A stretch of DNA of 64,000 nt from JALZKA01 sp963754045 (GTDB lineage Bacteria > Actinomycetota > Thermoleophilia > Solirubrobacterales > 70-9), in contig CAVWEN010000002.1 in NCBI GenBank assembly GCA_963754045.1, positions 1,302,001 to 1,366,000 on the forward strand, written 5' to 3'. The translations under genes and the position numbers were made by a program. This document shows, piece after piece, positions 18,279 to 27,934 of this stretch. Within the stretch, counting starts at the first letter, position 1; every line of letters starts with the position of its first letter. The notes beneath the pieces were generated by a model. It was given only the letters and a program-made list of their open reading frames with translations. It ran no database searches and was not told the DNA's origin.

Positions 18279-18284
18279 TAGACT
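18279..18284 (+). promoter_or_regulatory. Candidate -10 box of a leaderless hisIE-trp transcript
   Basis: TAGACT ends six bases before the hisIE ATG and no Shine-Dalgarno is present. If real, it is the start of the whole hisIE-trp operon, leaving no leader for an attenuator or T-box. Confidence 0.4.
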
Positions 18285-18290
18285 CCGCGA

Positions 18291-18911
18291 ATGGACCCTG
18301 AGCAGGCAATTCGCTTCGACGAACGCGGCCTGGTGCCCTGCGTTGCGCAGGATTGGCGCACCGGGGAGGTGCTCACCCTCGCCTACACGAACGCCGAGGC
18401 GCTGCGCTTGACGAAGGAGAGCGGCGAGCTCCATTTCTGGAGTCGCTCGCGTGAGGAGATCTGGAGGAAGGGCGCTACGTCGGGCAACACGCTCACGGTC
18501 CGCCAGCTCCGCCTGGACTGCGACGGCGATGCGATCGTCGCGCTCGTCGAGCCGGCCGGCCCCGCCTGCCATACGGGCGAGCGCAGCTGTTTTCACCGCG
18601 CGCTGGAGAGCCTCGAGGCGCCGGCACCGGCTTTGCACGAAACGTTGGCCGCGCTCGAGCGCACGCTCGCGGCACGCCAGGCCGAGCGGCCGGATGGTTC
18701 CTACACGGTCGAGTTGCTCGACGACCCGGCCCTGATCGGGTCGAAGGTGCGCGAGGAGGCCGAGGAGGTCTCACGCGCTGCTGCCGACGAGTCTGATCAG
18801 CGGGTCGCCGAGGAGGCGGCCGACGTGCTCTACCACCTGGCCGTTCTCCTGCGCTCGCGAAACCTCTCGATCTCGGAAGCGTTCGAGGTGTTGGATGACC
18901 GCCGTGGCTGA
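18291..18911 (+). CDS. hisIE: Bifunctional phosphoribosyl-AMP cyclohydrolase / phosphoribosyl-ATP pyrophosphatase
   Basis: 206-residue fusion catalysing the second and third steps of histidine synthesis. Residues 1-110 are the cyclohydrolase (GLVPCVAQDWRTGEVLTLAYTN, ELHFWSRSREEIWRKGATSGN, LDCDGDAIV, CHTGERSCF zinc-site residues). Residues 115-206 are the pyrophosphatase (GSYTVELLDDPALIGSKVREEAEEVSRA, AEEAADVLYHLAVLL). It overlaps trpE by 17 bases, placing a histidine gene at the head of the tryptophan operon; the other his genes are not in the window. Confidence 0.94.
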   Translation: MDPEQAIRFDERGLVPCVAQDWRTGEVLTLAYTNAEALRLTKESGELHFWSRSREEIWRKGATSGNTLTVRQLRLDCDGDAIVALVEPAGPACHTGERSCFHRALESLEAPAPALHETLAALERTLAARQAERPDGSYTVELLDDPALIGSKVREEAEEVSRAAADESDQRVAEEAADVLYHLAVLLRSRNLSISEAFEVLDDRRG

Positions 18912-20295
18912 GCGCGCGCCCGTCGTTCCACTCGTCGAGACTTTCATCGACGACACGGAGACGCCCGTCTCCGCCTTCCTCAAGCTTCGTGCAGCGCTCG
19001 AAGGGCCCGCGTTCCTGCTTGAGTCGGCGGAGCAGGGCCGTCTCGGCCGCTGGTCCTTTCTCGGCTTCACGCCGCATGAGACGCTGCGCTGGTCGCTCGG
19101 CGACGAGGGCGATCCCTACGCCATCGCTTCCGAGCTGGTCCGCGCCTTCGACGTCACGCCCGCCGAGAGCGAGGGTCCTCCGTTCGCCGGTGGCGCCGTG
19201 GGCTTCTTCGGCTACGACCTCGTGCGGACCGTCGAGCCGCTAGACGATCCAAATCCCGATCCGCTGGGCCTGCCCGACATGGCGCTGATGGTGTGCGAGC
19301 TGATGGTCGTCTTCGACCACCAGCGCCACGAGATGAGCGTGATGGCGTTTCCGTTCGGCGAGAACTCCGATCCCCAGGCGGGCGTGGACGCGGTTCGCGC
19401 CGCCCTGCGCGAGCCCGTTCCGGCCGTGCCCGAGGCGCCGAATCGCGAGGCTCCACAGTTCGAGTCGAACCTCACGCGTTCGGAGTTCGAGGCAAATGTC
19501 ACCCGGATCATCGAGTACGTCCACGCCGGCGACGCGTTCCAGGTGGTGCCGTCGCAGCGCTTCTCGGCGCCGTCGCCGGTGGAGGCGTTCTCGATCTACC
19601 GCGGACTGCGCACCGTCAACCCCTCGCCATATATGTACTTCCTCGACTTCGGCGACTTCCAGCTGGCGGGCGCCTCACCCGAGCCACTAGTGACCGTCAA
19701 CGGCGACCGCGTGGAGACGCGGCCCATAGCCGGGACCTATCCGCGTGGCGCGACGCCCGAGGAGGATCGCCGCAACGCCGAGGCGTTGCTGGAGGACCCG
19801 AAGGAGCGGGCCGAGCACACGATGCTGGTGGACCTGGGACGCAACGACCTGGGTCGCGTTTGCGAGTACGGCAGCGTGAGCGTGGACGAGCTGATGATCG
19901 TGGAGACCTACTCCCACGTCCTCCACATCGTCTCGCAGGTCTCGGGCACGTTGCGGGAGGGCATCGGTGCGACCGATGCTTTGCGTGCGGTCCTGCCCGC
20001 GGGCACCCTCTCGGGCGCGCCGAAGGTGCGGGCCATGCAGATCATCGACGAGCTCGAGCCCCACAAGCGCTGCTCCTACGGGGGTGCGATCGGCTACCTG
20101 GGTTTCGACGGCGATCTCGATACGGCGATCCACATCCGCACCGTCGTCGTCAAGGACGGCGTCGCCCACGTGCAGGCTGGAGGCGGCACCGTCGCCGATG
20201 CGAACGCCGCGAGGGAGTTCGAGGAGTCCGTGAACAAGGCCAAGGCCGTGTTCCGGGCGATCGAGCTGGCGGCCGCACAGGAGGACTGGGCATGA
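18895..20295 (+). CDS. trpE: Anthranilate synthase component I
   Basis: 466-residue chorismate-binding subunit that makes anthranilate with ammonia from TrpG. An N-terminal regulatory stretch FLLESAEQGRLGRWSFLGF contains the LLES-type tryptophan feedback site. The catalytic core has IIEYVHAGDAFQVVPSQRF, ASPEPLV, PIAGTYPRGATPEED, HTMLVDLGRNDLGRV, GTLSGAPKVRAMQIIDELEP and QAGGGTVADANA. It overlaps hisIE upstream and trpG downstream (ATGA), so translation is probably coupled and stoichiometric with trpG. Confidence 0.96.
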   Translation: MTAVAERAPVVPLVETFIDDTETPVSAFLKLRAALEGPAFLLESAEQGRLGRWSFLGFTPHETLRWSLGDEGDPYAIASELVRAFDVTPAESEGPPFAGGAVGFFGYDLVRTVEPLDDPNPDPLGLPDMALMVCELMVVFDHQRHEMSVMAFPFGENSDPQAGVDAVRAALREPVPAVPEAPNREAPQFESNLTRSEFEANVTRIIEYVHAGDAFQVVPSQRFSAPSPVEAFSIYRGLRTVNPSPYMYFLDFGDFQLAGASPEPLVTVNGDRVETRPIAGTYPRGATPEEDRRNAEALLEDPKERAEHTMLVDLGRNDLGRVCEYGSVSVDELMIVETYSHVLHIVSQVSGTLREGIGATDALRAVLPAGTLSGAPKVRAMQIIDELEPHKRCSYGGAIGYLGFDGDLDTAIHIRTVVVKDGVAHVQAGGGTVADANAAREFEESVNKAKAVFRAIELAAAQEDWA

Positions 20296-20855
20296 GAGTC
20301 CTCGTGATCGACAACTACGACTCCTTCACCTACAACCTCGTCCAGTACCTGGGCGAGCTCGGCGCGGAGCTCGACGTCGTTCGTAACGACCAGGCTGACG
20401 TGAGCGAGCTGCTGGACCGTAAGCCCGAGCGGCTCGTGATCTCCCCAGGTCCATGTACGCCGGCTGAGGCCGGTGTCTCGCGCGAGGCCTCGAGGGCCTT
20501 TCCGGAGGCCGGAGTGCCGACGCTGGGCGTCTGCCTCGGTCACCAGGCGATGGTGGAGGCCTTCGGCGGGACGGTGGTTCGCGGCGACCCGATCCACGGG
20601 AAGGACGCTCAGATCGAGCACGATGGAAAGACGATCTTCGCCGGCATTGCCAGCCCGATGACCGCGGGCCGCTACCACTCGCTGATCGCTCATCCCGACC
20701 TACCCGACGCTTTCGAGGTGAGTGCAACGCTCGGCGACGTGGTGATGGCCGTGCGCCATCGCGGGCTGCCCGCCGAGGGCGTCCAGTTTCACCCGGAGTC
20801 CATCCTCACCCCGGATGGGAAGGGCTTGCTCCGCAACTTCCTGGAGGGTGCGTGA
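20292..20855 (+). CDS. trpG: Anthranilate synthase component II (glutamine amidotransferase)
   Basis: 187-residue class I glutamine amidotransferase that supplies ammonia to TrpE (it could also serve aminodeoxychorismate synthase). Starts MRVLVIDNYDSFTYNLVQYL; the oxyanion segment is SPGPCTP, the nucleophile cysteine is in GVCLGHQAM and the His-Glu pair is in FHPESIL. It overlaps trpE by four bases. No pabB/pabC is seen nearby. Confidence 0.96.
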   Translation: MRVLVIDNYDSFTYNLVQYLGELGAELDVVRNDQADVSELLDRKPERLVISPGPCTPAEAGVSREASRAFPEAGVPTLGVCLGHQAMVEAFGGTVVRGDPIHGKDAQIEHDGKTIFAGIASPMTAGRYHSLIAHPDLPDAFEVSATLGDVVMAVRHRGLPAEGVQFHPESILTPDGKGLLRNFLEGA

Positions 20856-21883
20856 TGCCAAACGAGGTGCTCACCCGCGCGATCGAATCCATCTGCTCGG
20901 GTACTCACCTGTCCTCCGACCACGCCTCGGCCGTGCTCGACGAGGTCATGGAGGGCCGGGCGAGCGAGGTTCAGACTGCCGCCTTCCTGATCGCGCTGCG
21001 CGCGAAGGGGGAGACCGTCGCCGAGCTGACCGGGTTGGCCCGGACGATGCGCAGGCTTGCCGCATCGGTCGAGACCGCCCGCGATGAGCTCGTCGATACG
21101 GCCGGGACCGGGGGCGGACCCTCGACCTTCAACATCTCAACCGCCGCGGCGCTGGTTGCGGCCGGCGCGGGATGCCCCGTGGCCAAGCACGGGAATCGCT
21201 CGAACACAAGCCGCTCCGGCTCGGCCGACCTGCTGGAGGCGCTCGGCGTCGGGATCGAGCTCAGCCCCGACTCGATCGCGCGCTGTATCGACGAGGTGGG
21301 TTTCGGCTTCATGTTCGCCCCGCGCCACCACGCGGCGATGAAGCACGTGGCTCCCGCGCGCAAGGAGCTTGCGGTCCGGACCATCTTCAACTTCCTCGGG
21401 CCGCTCACCAATCCCGCCGGGGCCAGCCGCCAGCTTCTCGGTGTCTCCGACCGCCGCTATCAGGAAACGGTTGCCGAGGCGCTCTTGGCGCTGGGAACTG
21501 AACACGCCCTGGTGGTCTCCGCCGACGATGGCCTGGACGAGATCAGCATTGCGGGCCCCACCCGAATCGTCGAGGTCAAGGCAGGGGGGACAACCGAATG
21601 GTTCTGCACGCCGGACGAGCTTGGAATCGACGAAGCGCCGATCGAGGCGATCGCCGGTGGTTCACCCGAGGAGAACGCGGCGGTGGTCCGCTCGGTGCTC
21701 GACGGATCGGAGTCCGGCCCCGCACTCGGAGTGGCGTTGGCGAACGCCGGCGCCGCGATCCTCGTGGGCGGCGGGGCAAAGGATCTGCCCGGGGCGGTCG
21801 TCCGGGCGCGTGAGACGGTCGAATCTGGCGCGGCAGCGGGTGTGCTCGCCGAGCTCATCGCCCTGACCGGTGATCTAAGTTGA
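20855..21883 (+). CDS. trpD: Anthranilate phosphoribosyltransferase
   Basis: 342-residue enzyme joining anthranilate to PRPP. The PRPP-binding glycine motif DTAGTGGGPSTFNIST, the KHGNRSNTSRSGSADLLEALG segment and FMFAPRHHAAMKHVAPARKEL are all characteristic, as is IFNFLGPLTNPA. ATG 20855 is seven bases after GGAGG and is preferred over the overlapping GTG 20852. It is the standalone (not TrpG-fused) form. Confidence 0.95.
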   Translation: MPNEVLTRAIESICSGTHLSSDHASAVLDEVMEGRASEVQTAAFLIALRAKGETVAELTGLARTMRRLAASVETARDELVDTAGTGGGPSTFNISTAAALVAAGAGCPVAKHGNRSNTSRSGSADLLEALGVGIELSPDSIARCIDEVGFGFMFAPRHHAAMKHVAPARKELAVRTIFNFLGPLTNPAGASRQLLGVSDRRYQETVAEALLALGTEHALVVSADDGLDEISIAGPTRIVEVKAGGTTEWFCTPDELGIDEAPIEAIAGGSPEENAAVVRSVLDGSESGPALGVALANAGAAILVGGGAKDLPGAVVRARETVESGAAAGVLAELIALTGDLS

Positions 21884-21890
21884 GGTCCCA

Positions 21891-22682
21891 ATGAGCAGGC
21901 TTGACGAGCTGGTGAGCAGGACCCGCGAAGGGGTCCGCGAGCGCCGCGCCGAGACCCCGATCGAGGCGCTGGAGGTGCGGTTGTCGGCCCGAATGAGCGG
22001 CCGTCCGTTCAAGGAGGCCCTGGTGCGACCAGGTCTCTCCGTGATCGCCGAGTTCAAGCGACGCTCACCCAGCGCCGGGGAGATCAACGGGGCGGTGGAT
22101 CTGGCCGGGCAGGTGGCAGCGTATGAGCGCGGGGGCGCCGCCGCCCTCTCGATCCTGACCGAGCCGACGGGATTCGGCGGTCACCTCGACGATCTTCGGG
22201 CTGCGCGCGCCGCCAGCGAGCTGCCGATCCTGCGAAAGGACTTCGTCGTGGACCCCTACCAACTCGTCGAGGCCGCGGTCAACGGAGCCGACGCCGTGCT
22301 GCTTATCGTCGCCGCCCTCTCCCCTGGCGAGCTGGGCGAACTGCACGCGCGAGCCGCGTCGCTCGACCTCGACTCGGTGGTCGAAGTGCACGACGAGGAC
22401 GATCTCAGGGTCGCCCTGGAGCTCGACGCAGACGTGATCGGCATCAACAACCGCAACCTGCGCGACTTCGTCGTGGACGTGCAGACGACCGAGCGCTTAA
22501 TCGTGGACGTTCCCGCGGGCAAGACGGTCGTCGCCGAATCGGGTTACGGGAGCCGCGAGGAGGTCGAGGAGCTGGAGCGCATCGGCGTCGACGCCGTTTT
22601 GATCGGCGAGGCCCTCATGCGCTCGGAGGATCCCGAGCAGGCCGTCCGTCACTTTCTTATCTCGCCTGAAGGATCTCGTTAG
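21891..22682 (+). CDS. trpC: Indole-3-glycerol phosphate synthase
   Basis: 263-residue (beta/alpha)8 enzyme. The motif VIAEFKRRSPSAGEI contains the catalytic lysine, LRKDFVVDPYQL the second, and IGINNRNLRDF and VVAESGYGSREEV are the phosphate-binding end. It begins eight bases after trpD. It is monofunctional; trpF is separate and displaced downstream of a protease gene. Confidence 0.96.
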   Translation: MSRLDELVSRTREGVRERRAETPIEALEVRLSARMSGRPFKEALVRPGLSVIAEFKRRSPSAGEINGAVDLAGQVAAYERGGAAALSILTEPTGFGGHLDDLRAARAASELPILRKDFVVDPYQLVEAAVNGADAVLLIVAALSPGELGELHARAASLDLDSVVEVHDEDDLRVALELDADVIGINNRNLRDFVVDVQTTERLIVDVPAGKTVVAESGYGSREEVEELERIGVDAVLIGEALMRSEDPEQAVRHFLISPEGSR

Positions 22683-22715
22683 CGACAGTTCAGGGACGGG
22701 CCCCAATCTCGCCGC

Positions 22716-23903
22716 ATGCATCACGTCAAGGCGTTCTTCACCCGTCCATTTGGTTCGGCCGCACTGGGCGGTCTCGTTGTCGGCCTGTTCGGCTGGATCG
22801 CGATTAGTGCAGGCTGGATCGAGGCATCGCCCGCCGAGGGCGCTGGCGAGCGCTCCGAGTTTGCTTCGACACCCGTCGCGGCTGCGGCTGGTGGCTTGAG
22901 CGTCAACGACATCTATCAGCGCACCTCGCCCGGGGTCGCACACATCGAGGCGAGCGGGGTCAATCTGCCCGCGGGCGCGGGCCCGTTCGGCCCCCCCGAC
23001 CCCTCGCAGGCGGCGACCGGGTCGGGGTTCGTGATCGACGAGGAGGGTCACGTCGTGACCAATGCCCACGTCGTTGACGGCGCGGACGACATCGAGGTGC
23101 GACTGGGCGAGAGTGCCGAGAGCTATGAGGCCGAGTTGCTCGGCCAGGACGATTCGACCGACGTCGCGGTTCTGCGCATCGACGCCGGTGAGGATCAGCT
23201 CGAGCCACTCGCGCTCGGCCGGTCGTCGGGTCTTGAGGTGGGCGACGAGGTCGTCGCTATCGGCAATCCCTACGGGCTCGACAGCACCGCAACGGCGGGC
23301 ATCGTCTCAGCGCTGCAGCGCGAGATCAGCGCGCCGAACGGCTTCACAATCAACAACGTGATCCAGACCGACGCGGCGATCAATCCGGGTAACTCAGGCG
23401 GGCCGCTGATCGATGGCGAGGGTGAGGTGGTGGGCGTGAACTCCCAGATCGAGTCGCCTGGTGGAGGCAACGTGGGGATTGGCTTCGCGGTGCCGATCGA
23501 CACGACTCGCGAGATTGCCCAGCAGCTGATCGAGGATGGCAGCGTCGAGCACGCCTTCCTCGGACTGACGGGCGCCGACCTGACGCCCGCCCTCGCCCGG
23601 GCCATCAATCTCGACGCCGAGCGCGGAGCGCTGGTGCAGTCACTCGTGCCCGACTCACCGGCGGACGAGGCGGGGATCACGGCCGGCGATGCGGTGATCA
23701 ACCTCGACGGACAGCGGGTTCGGGTTGGCGGCGATTTGATCCTCGCGATCGACGGAGAGGCTGTGAAGGACATGAGCGAGATCATCGCCAGGGTGGATTC
23801 CCGCAAGCCGGGCGAGACGATTGAGTTGACCCTTCTCCGCGCGGGCGATGAGCGCAGGGTCGAAGTCGAGCTCGGCGAGCGCCCGGCAACCGTGCGCGGC
23901 TGA
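22716..23903 (+). CDS. HtrA/DegP-like S1C serine protease with one PDZ domain
   Basis: 395-residue envelope protease inserted in the trp operon. A single N-terminal membrane anchor or signal (FGSAALGGLVVGLFGWIAISAGW) precedes a low-complexity linker and the trypsin-like domain with the complete triad: H118 in VVTNAHVV, D149 in DDSTDVAVLRI and S227 in NPGNSGGPL. A C-terminal PDZ domain follows (GALVQSLVPDSPADEAGITAGDAVINLDG, LILAIDGEAVKDMSEI). It probably acts outside the membrane in protein quality control. The gap to trpC is 33 bp and to trpF 57 bp, looser than the rest of the operon. Confidence 0.93.
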   Translation: MHHVKAFFTRPFGSAALGGLVVGLFGWIAISAGWIEASPAEGAGERSEFASTPVAAAAGGLSVNDIYQRTSPGVAHIEASGVNLPAGAGPFGPPDPSQAATGSGFVIDEEGHVVTNAHVVDGADDIEVRLGESAESYEAELLGQDDSTDVAVLRIDAGEDQLEPLALGRSSGLEVGDEVVAIGNPYGLDSTATAGIVSALQREISAPNGFTINNVIQTDAAINPGNSGGPLIDGEGEVVGVNSQIESPGGGNVGIGFAVPIDTTREIAQQLIEDGSVEHAFLGLTGADLTPALARAINLDAERGALVQSLVPDSPADEAGITAGDAVINLDGQRVRVGGDLILAIDGEAVKDMSEIIARVDSRKPGETIELTLLRAGDERRVEVELGERPATVRG

Positions 23904-23960
23904 CCGCCCCAACGCCCGCTCGCATTCGAAGCGCCCTGCCAGACTTGGCCGGGGTTATCG

Positions 23961-24740
23961 ATGCGAGTGAAGTTCTGCGGCATAACGAGGCTTGACGACG
24001 CCGAGCACGCGGCGCGCCTCGACGCGTGGGCGATCGGCCTGAACTACTGGGAGGGCAGCGTGCGCCGTTGCGACCCCGAGGTGTCGGCCGAGATCGGTGC
24101 GGCGATGCACCGCCGGCTCGAGCTTGTGGGCGTGTTCGTGAACGCCTCGTTCGAGGAGATCGCCCTTGCCGTCGAACGCGACCGGCTCACGATGGTGCAG
24201 CTGCACGGTGAGGAGGGACTTGCGTTCTGCACGGAGGTGGGGCGGCGGACCGGCTGCAAGGTCATCAAAGCACTGCGGGTCCGCACCGGGGCCGATGTGG
24301 ACACCGCTCGTGGCTACCGCGTCGACTTCCACCTGCTCGACGCTCACGAGGAGGGGATGCCCGGTGGCACGGGGCAGACGTTCGACTGGGAGCACCTGCG
24401 CCGCCGCGGCACGAGGGTGCCCCTGATCCTCGCGGGCGGGTTGGTGCCCGGCAATGTCGCAGAGGCCATTGACGCGGCCCACCCGTTCGCGGTGGACGTC
24501 GCGAGCGGCATCGAGTCGGCGCCGGGGATCAAGGATCACGCGCTGATGAGCGAGTTCGCGCGCGTTGCCGAGGAGGCCGGCGGCCCCACGCCTGTGAAGC
24601 CAGTCAGCGAACCGGATCGCTTCCGCGAGTCGCGCGAACGGGACGAGGAACGCCGCGCCGAGGAGGCCGAGGCGCGCCGAATCGAGGCCGGTGAGACCGC
24701 CGCCGAGGAAGCCGAGGCCGCTGAGGCCGAGATCCAATGA
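23961..24740 (+). CDS. trpF: Phosphoribosylanthranilate isomerase with charged C-terminal tail
   Basis: 259-residue TrpF. The N terminus MRVKFCGITRLDDAEHAARLDAWAIGLN carries the catalytic cysteine (KFCGITR), and VQLHGEE, LILAGGLVPGNV and VDVASGIESAPGIKD complete the barrel. The enzyme should end near residue 205; the remaining 55 residues are an Arg/Glu/Ala-rich, probably coiled-coil tail (for example ESRERDEERRAEEAEARRIEA), unusual for the family. It overlaps trpB by four bases. Confidence 0.93.
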   Translation: MRVKFCGITRLDDAEHAARLDAWAIGLNYWEGSVRRCDPEVSAEIGAAMHRRLELVGVFVNASFEEIALAVERDRLTMVQLHGEEGLAFCTEVGRRTGCKVIKALRVRTGADVDTARGYRVDFHLLDAHEEGMPGGTGQTFDWEHLRRRGTRVPLILAGGLVPGNVAEAIDAAHPFAVDVASGIESAPGIKDHALMSEFARVAEEAGGPTPVKPVSEPDRFRESRERDEERRAEEAEARRIEAGETAAEEAEAAEAEIQ

Positions 24741-25918
24741 GCGCGATCGAGCAGAGGTTCGGCAAGTACGGCGGTCGGTTCGTTCCCGAGGTTCTGATGG
24801 AGGCGCTCGACGAGCTGACCGCGGCGTGGATCGAGGCGCGCGACGAGGATGACTTTCGTTCCGAGCTCGATCGCCTGCTGCGCGAGTTCGTAGGGCGGCC
24901 GACGCCCCTGTACCTAGCCGAGCGCCTGTCCGAGCGCGTGGGCCGCCGCGTCTACCTGAAACGCGAGGACCTCGCGCACACCGGCGCACACAAGATCAAC
25001 AACGCGGTGGGGCAGGCTCTGCTCGCCGCCAGGATGGGCAAGCGACGCATCATCGCCGAGACGGGGGCGGGTCAGCACGGCGTCGCGACCGCCACCGCCT
25101 GCGCGCTGCTCGGCCTCGAATGCATCGTCTACATGGGTACCGAGGACATGCGCCGCCAGGCTCCGAATGTCGAGCGCATGCGCCTGCTGGGGGCAACGGT
25201 GGAGCCCGTCGAAGCCGGCGCCCGAACCTTGAAGGAGGCGGTGAGCGCCGCGATTCGCGATTGGGTCACGAACGTGCGGACCACCCACTACATCATCGGG
25301 TCGGCTGTGGGTCCGGCCCCGTTTCCCGTTCTCGTGCGCGATCTGCAACGGGTGATCGGCGACGAGGCCCGCGAGCAGACTCTCGCGGCCGAAGGTGCGC
25401 TTCCGGCCAGGGTTATCGCCTGTGTCGGCGGAGGCTCGAATGCGATCGGGACGTTCGCTGGATTCGTGGACGACGACGCGGTCGAGCTGATCGGTGTCGA
25501 GGCCGCCGGGCGCGGCATCGAAACGGGGGAGCACGGTGCCTCGCTGGTCGCAGGGACCGACGGCGTGCTGCACGGCGCGTTCTCGTCCGTGCTCGCGGAC
25601 GCCGAGGGCCAGATTCTCGAGGCCCACTCGATCTCTGCCGGCCTTGATTATCCGGGGTCGGGCCCCGAGCACGCGTACCTTCGCGACACAGGCCGAGCCC
25701 GCTACGTCGCGGTCACCGACGACGACGCGGTCCGCGCCTTCCGCGAGTTGGCGCGCCTGGAGGGAATCGTCCCTGCGCTCGAGCCTTCACACGCGATCGC
25801 GTGGCTGCTGGCCGACCAGGGAGCGCCGAATGGTGGGTACGACCTGTTGACCCTGAGCGGCCGTGGCGACAAGGACCTCGCCGAAGTCACCGCGCGTCTC
25901 GCCGAGCTCAATGGCTGA
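24737..25918 (+). CDS. trpB: Tryptophan synthase beta chain
   Basis: 393-residue PLP enzyme condensing indole with serine. FGKYGGRFVPEVLMEALDEL is the family N terminus; the PLP lysine is in REDLAHTGAHKINNAVGQALLA, the phosphate loop is GGGSNAIGTF, and GLDYPGSGPEHAYLRDTGRA and LSGRGDKDL close the protein. This is the classical TrpB1 type that partners with TrpA. It overlaps trpF (ATGA) and trpA (eight bases). Confidence 0.97.
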   Translation: MSAIEQRFGKYGGRFVPEVLMEALDELTAAWIEARDEDDFRSELDRLLREFVGRPTPLYLAERLSERVGRRVYLKREDLAHTGAHKINNAVGQALLAARMGKRRIIAETGAGQHGVATATACALLGLECIVYMGTEDMRRQAPNVERMRLLGATVEPVEAGARTLKEAVSAAIRDWVTNVRTTHYIIGSAVGPAPFPVLVRDLQRVIGDEAREQTLAAEGALPARVIACVGGGSNAIGTFAGFVDDDAVELIGVEAAGRGIETGEHGASLVAGTDGVLHGAFSSVLADAEGQILEAHSISAGLDYPGSGPEHAYLRDTGRARYVAVTDDDAVRAFRELARLEGIVPALEPSHAIAWLLADQGAPNGGYDLLTLSGRGDKDLAEVTARLAELNG

Positions 25919-26720
25919 GGCTGGCGCGGCGCGGATCGTCGCCGCTTTCGAGAAGGCGCGTGGTGAGGGCCGGGCGGCGCTGATGCCCTACATGATGGGC
26001 GGCTACCCGAGCACGGAGACGGCGCTCGCAATCGCCGAGGCGTACCGCGCATCCGGCGCGGAGATCATCGAGCTGGGCGTCCCGTTCTCCGACCCGCTGG
26101 CCGACGGCCCGGCGATCCACACCGCTGCGACCGCCGCACTGGCAGCCGGCTCCGATTTCGATGGCGTCCTTGCCATCGCCCGGAGCGTCGGCGCCGACGT
26201 GCCCACCGTGCTCATGGTCTACGCGAATATGGTGGTGCGCCGCGACCCGGCCGAGCTCGCGGGCGAGCTGGATGCGCACAACGTCGCGGGGGTGATCGTG
26301 CCGGACCTCCCGCCGGAGGAGGCGGGCCAGTTGATCGCCGCACTGCGCGAGCGCGGGCTCGCCTTCATCCCCCTGGTCGCCCCGACCACAAAGCCCGCGC
26401 GCCGCCGGGACATCGCGGCGGCAGCGGAGGGCTTCATCTACGTTGTCTCCGACACCCGTACCACCGGCGAGCGCGACTCGTTGCCTGCGGAGCTCGGCGA
26501 GTTGGTCGCCGCGACTAAGGAGGACTCCGCCGTGCCGGTTGCCGTTGGCTTCGGGATCGGGACCGCGGAGCAGGTTGCCGAGGTGGGCGGCATTGCGGAT
26601 GGAGTGATCGTCGGCTCGCGCCTGGTGCGCGCTGTCACCGAGTCCGCGGGCGAGGCCGATGCCGTGACGGCCGTAAGCGAGTTCATTTCCGCCGCACGCG
26701 CTGCTCTGGCAGCCGGCTGA
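25911..26720 (+). CDS. trpA: Tryptophan synthase alpha chain
   Basis: 269-residue barrel enzyme releasing indole from indole-glycerol phosphate. The catalytic Glu and Asp lie in IIELGVPFSDPLADGPAIHTAA, followed by LVAPTT, FIYVVSDTRTTGERD (normally GxTG) and VGFGIGTAEQV. ATG 25911 overlaps the trpB stop; upstream extension would only read trpB in another frame. It is the last catalytic gene of the operon. Confidence 0.96.
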   Translation: MAEAGAARIVAAFEKARGEGRAALMPYMMGGYPSTETALAIAEAYRASGAEIIELGVPFSDPLADGPAIHTAATAALAAGSDFDGVLAIARSVGADVPTVLMVYANMVVRRDPAELAGELDAHNVAGVIVPDLPPEEAGQLIAALRERGLAFIPLVAPTTKPARRRDIAAAAEGFIYVVSDTRTTGERDSLPAELGELVAATKEDSAVPVAVGFGIGTAEQVAEVGGIADGVIVGSRLVRAVTESAGEADAVTAVSEFISAARAALAAG

Positions 26721-26736
26721 GATAGGCTCCCGGCCG

Positions 26737-26898
26737 ATGCGACTGATGATGTTCAACGCCGTCGGGGCCATCCTGGCTGTGACCGCGTACGCGTTCAGCC
26801 TCGGCGGCACGCTGGCCGCGATGATCTACCTCTTCGTGCTTTTCAACGGTGTGCTGGATCGCTGGGCGCAGCCCATGATCGAGCGCCTGCGCCCGTAG
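26737..26898 (+). CDS. 53-residue membrane microprotein
   Basis: Short frame encoding MRLMMFNAVGAILAVTAYAF and a second hydrophobic stretch (LAAMIYLFVLFNGVLDRW) ending in a basic tail (IERLRP). Third positions are GC-rich as in neighbouring genes. A TAGGCT box eight bases before the ATG (26723-26728) gives leaderless spacing. It lies 16 bp after trpA and 10 bp before the phosphofructokinase. I do not recognise it; two membrane helices are likely. Confidence 0.55.
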   Translation: MRLMMFNAVGAILAVTAYAFSLGGTLAAMIYLFVLFNGVLDRWAQPMIERLRP

Positions 26899-26908
26899 CG
26901 CCCGAGGG

Positions 26909-27930
<1,022 letters not shown>

Positions 27931-27934
<4 letters not shown>

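Noticed and set aside
18800..18895. Trp attenuator or T-box before trpE
   Set aside because: trpE overlaps hisIE, leaving no leader. No Trp-rich leader peptide or T-box core is visible, and the operon head appears leaderless.
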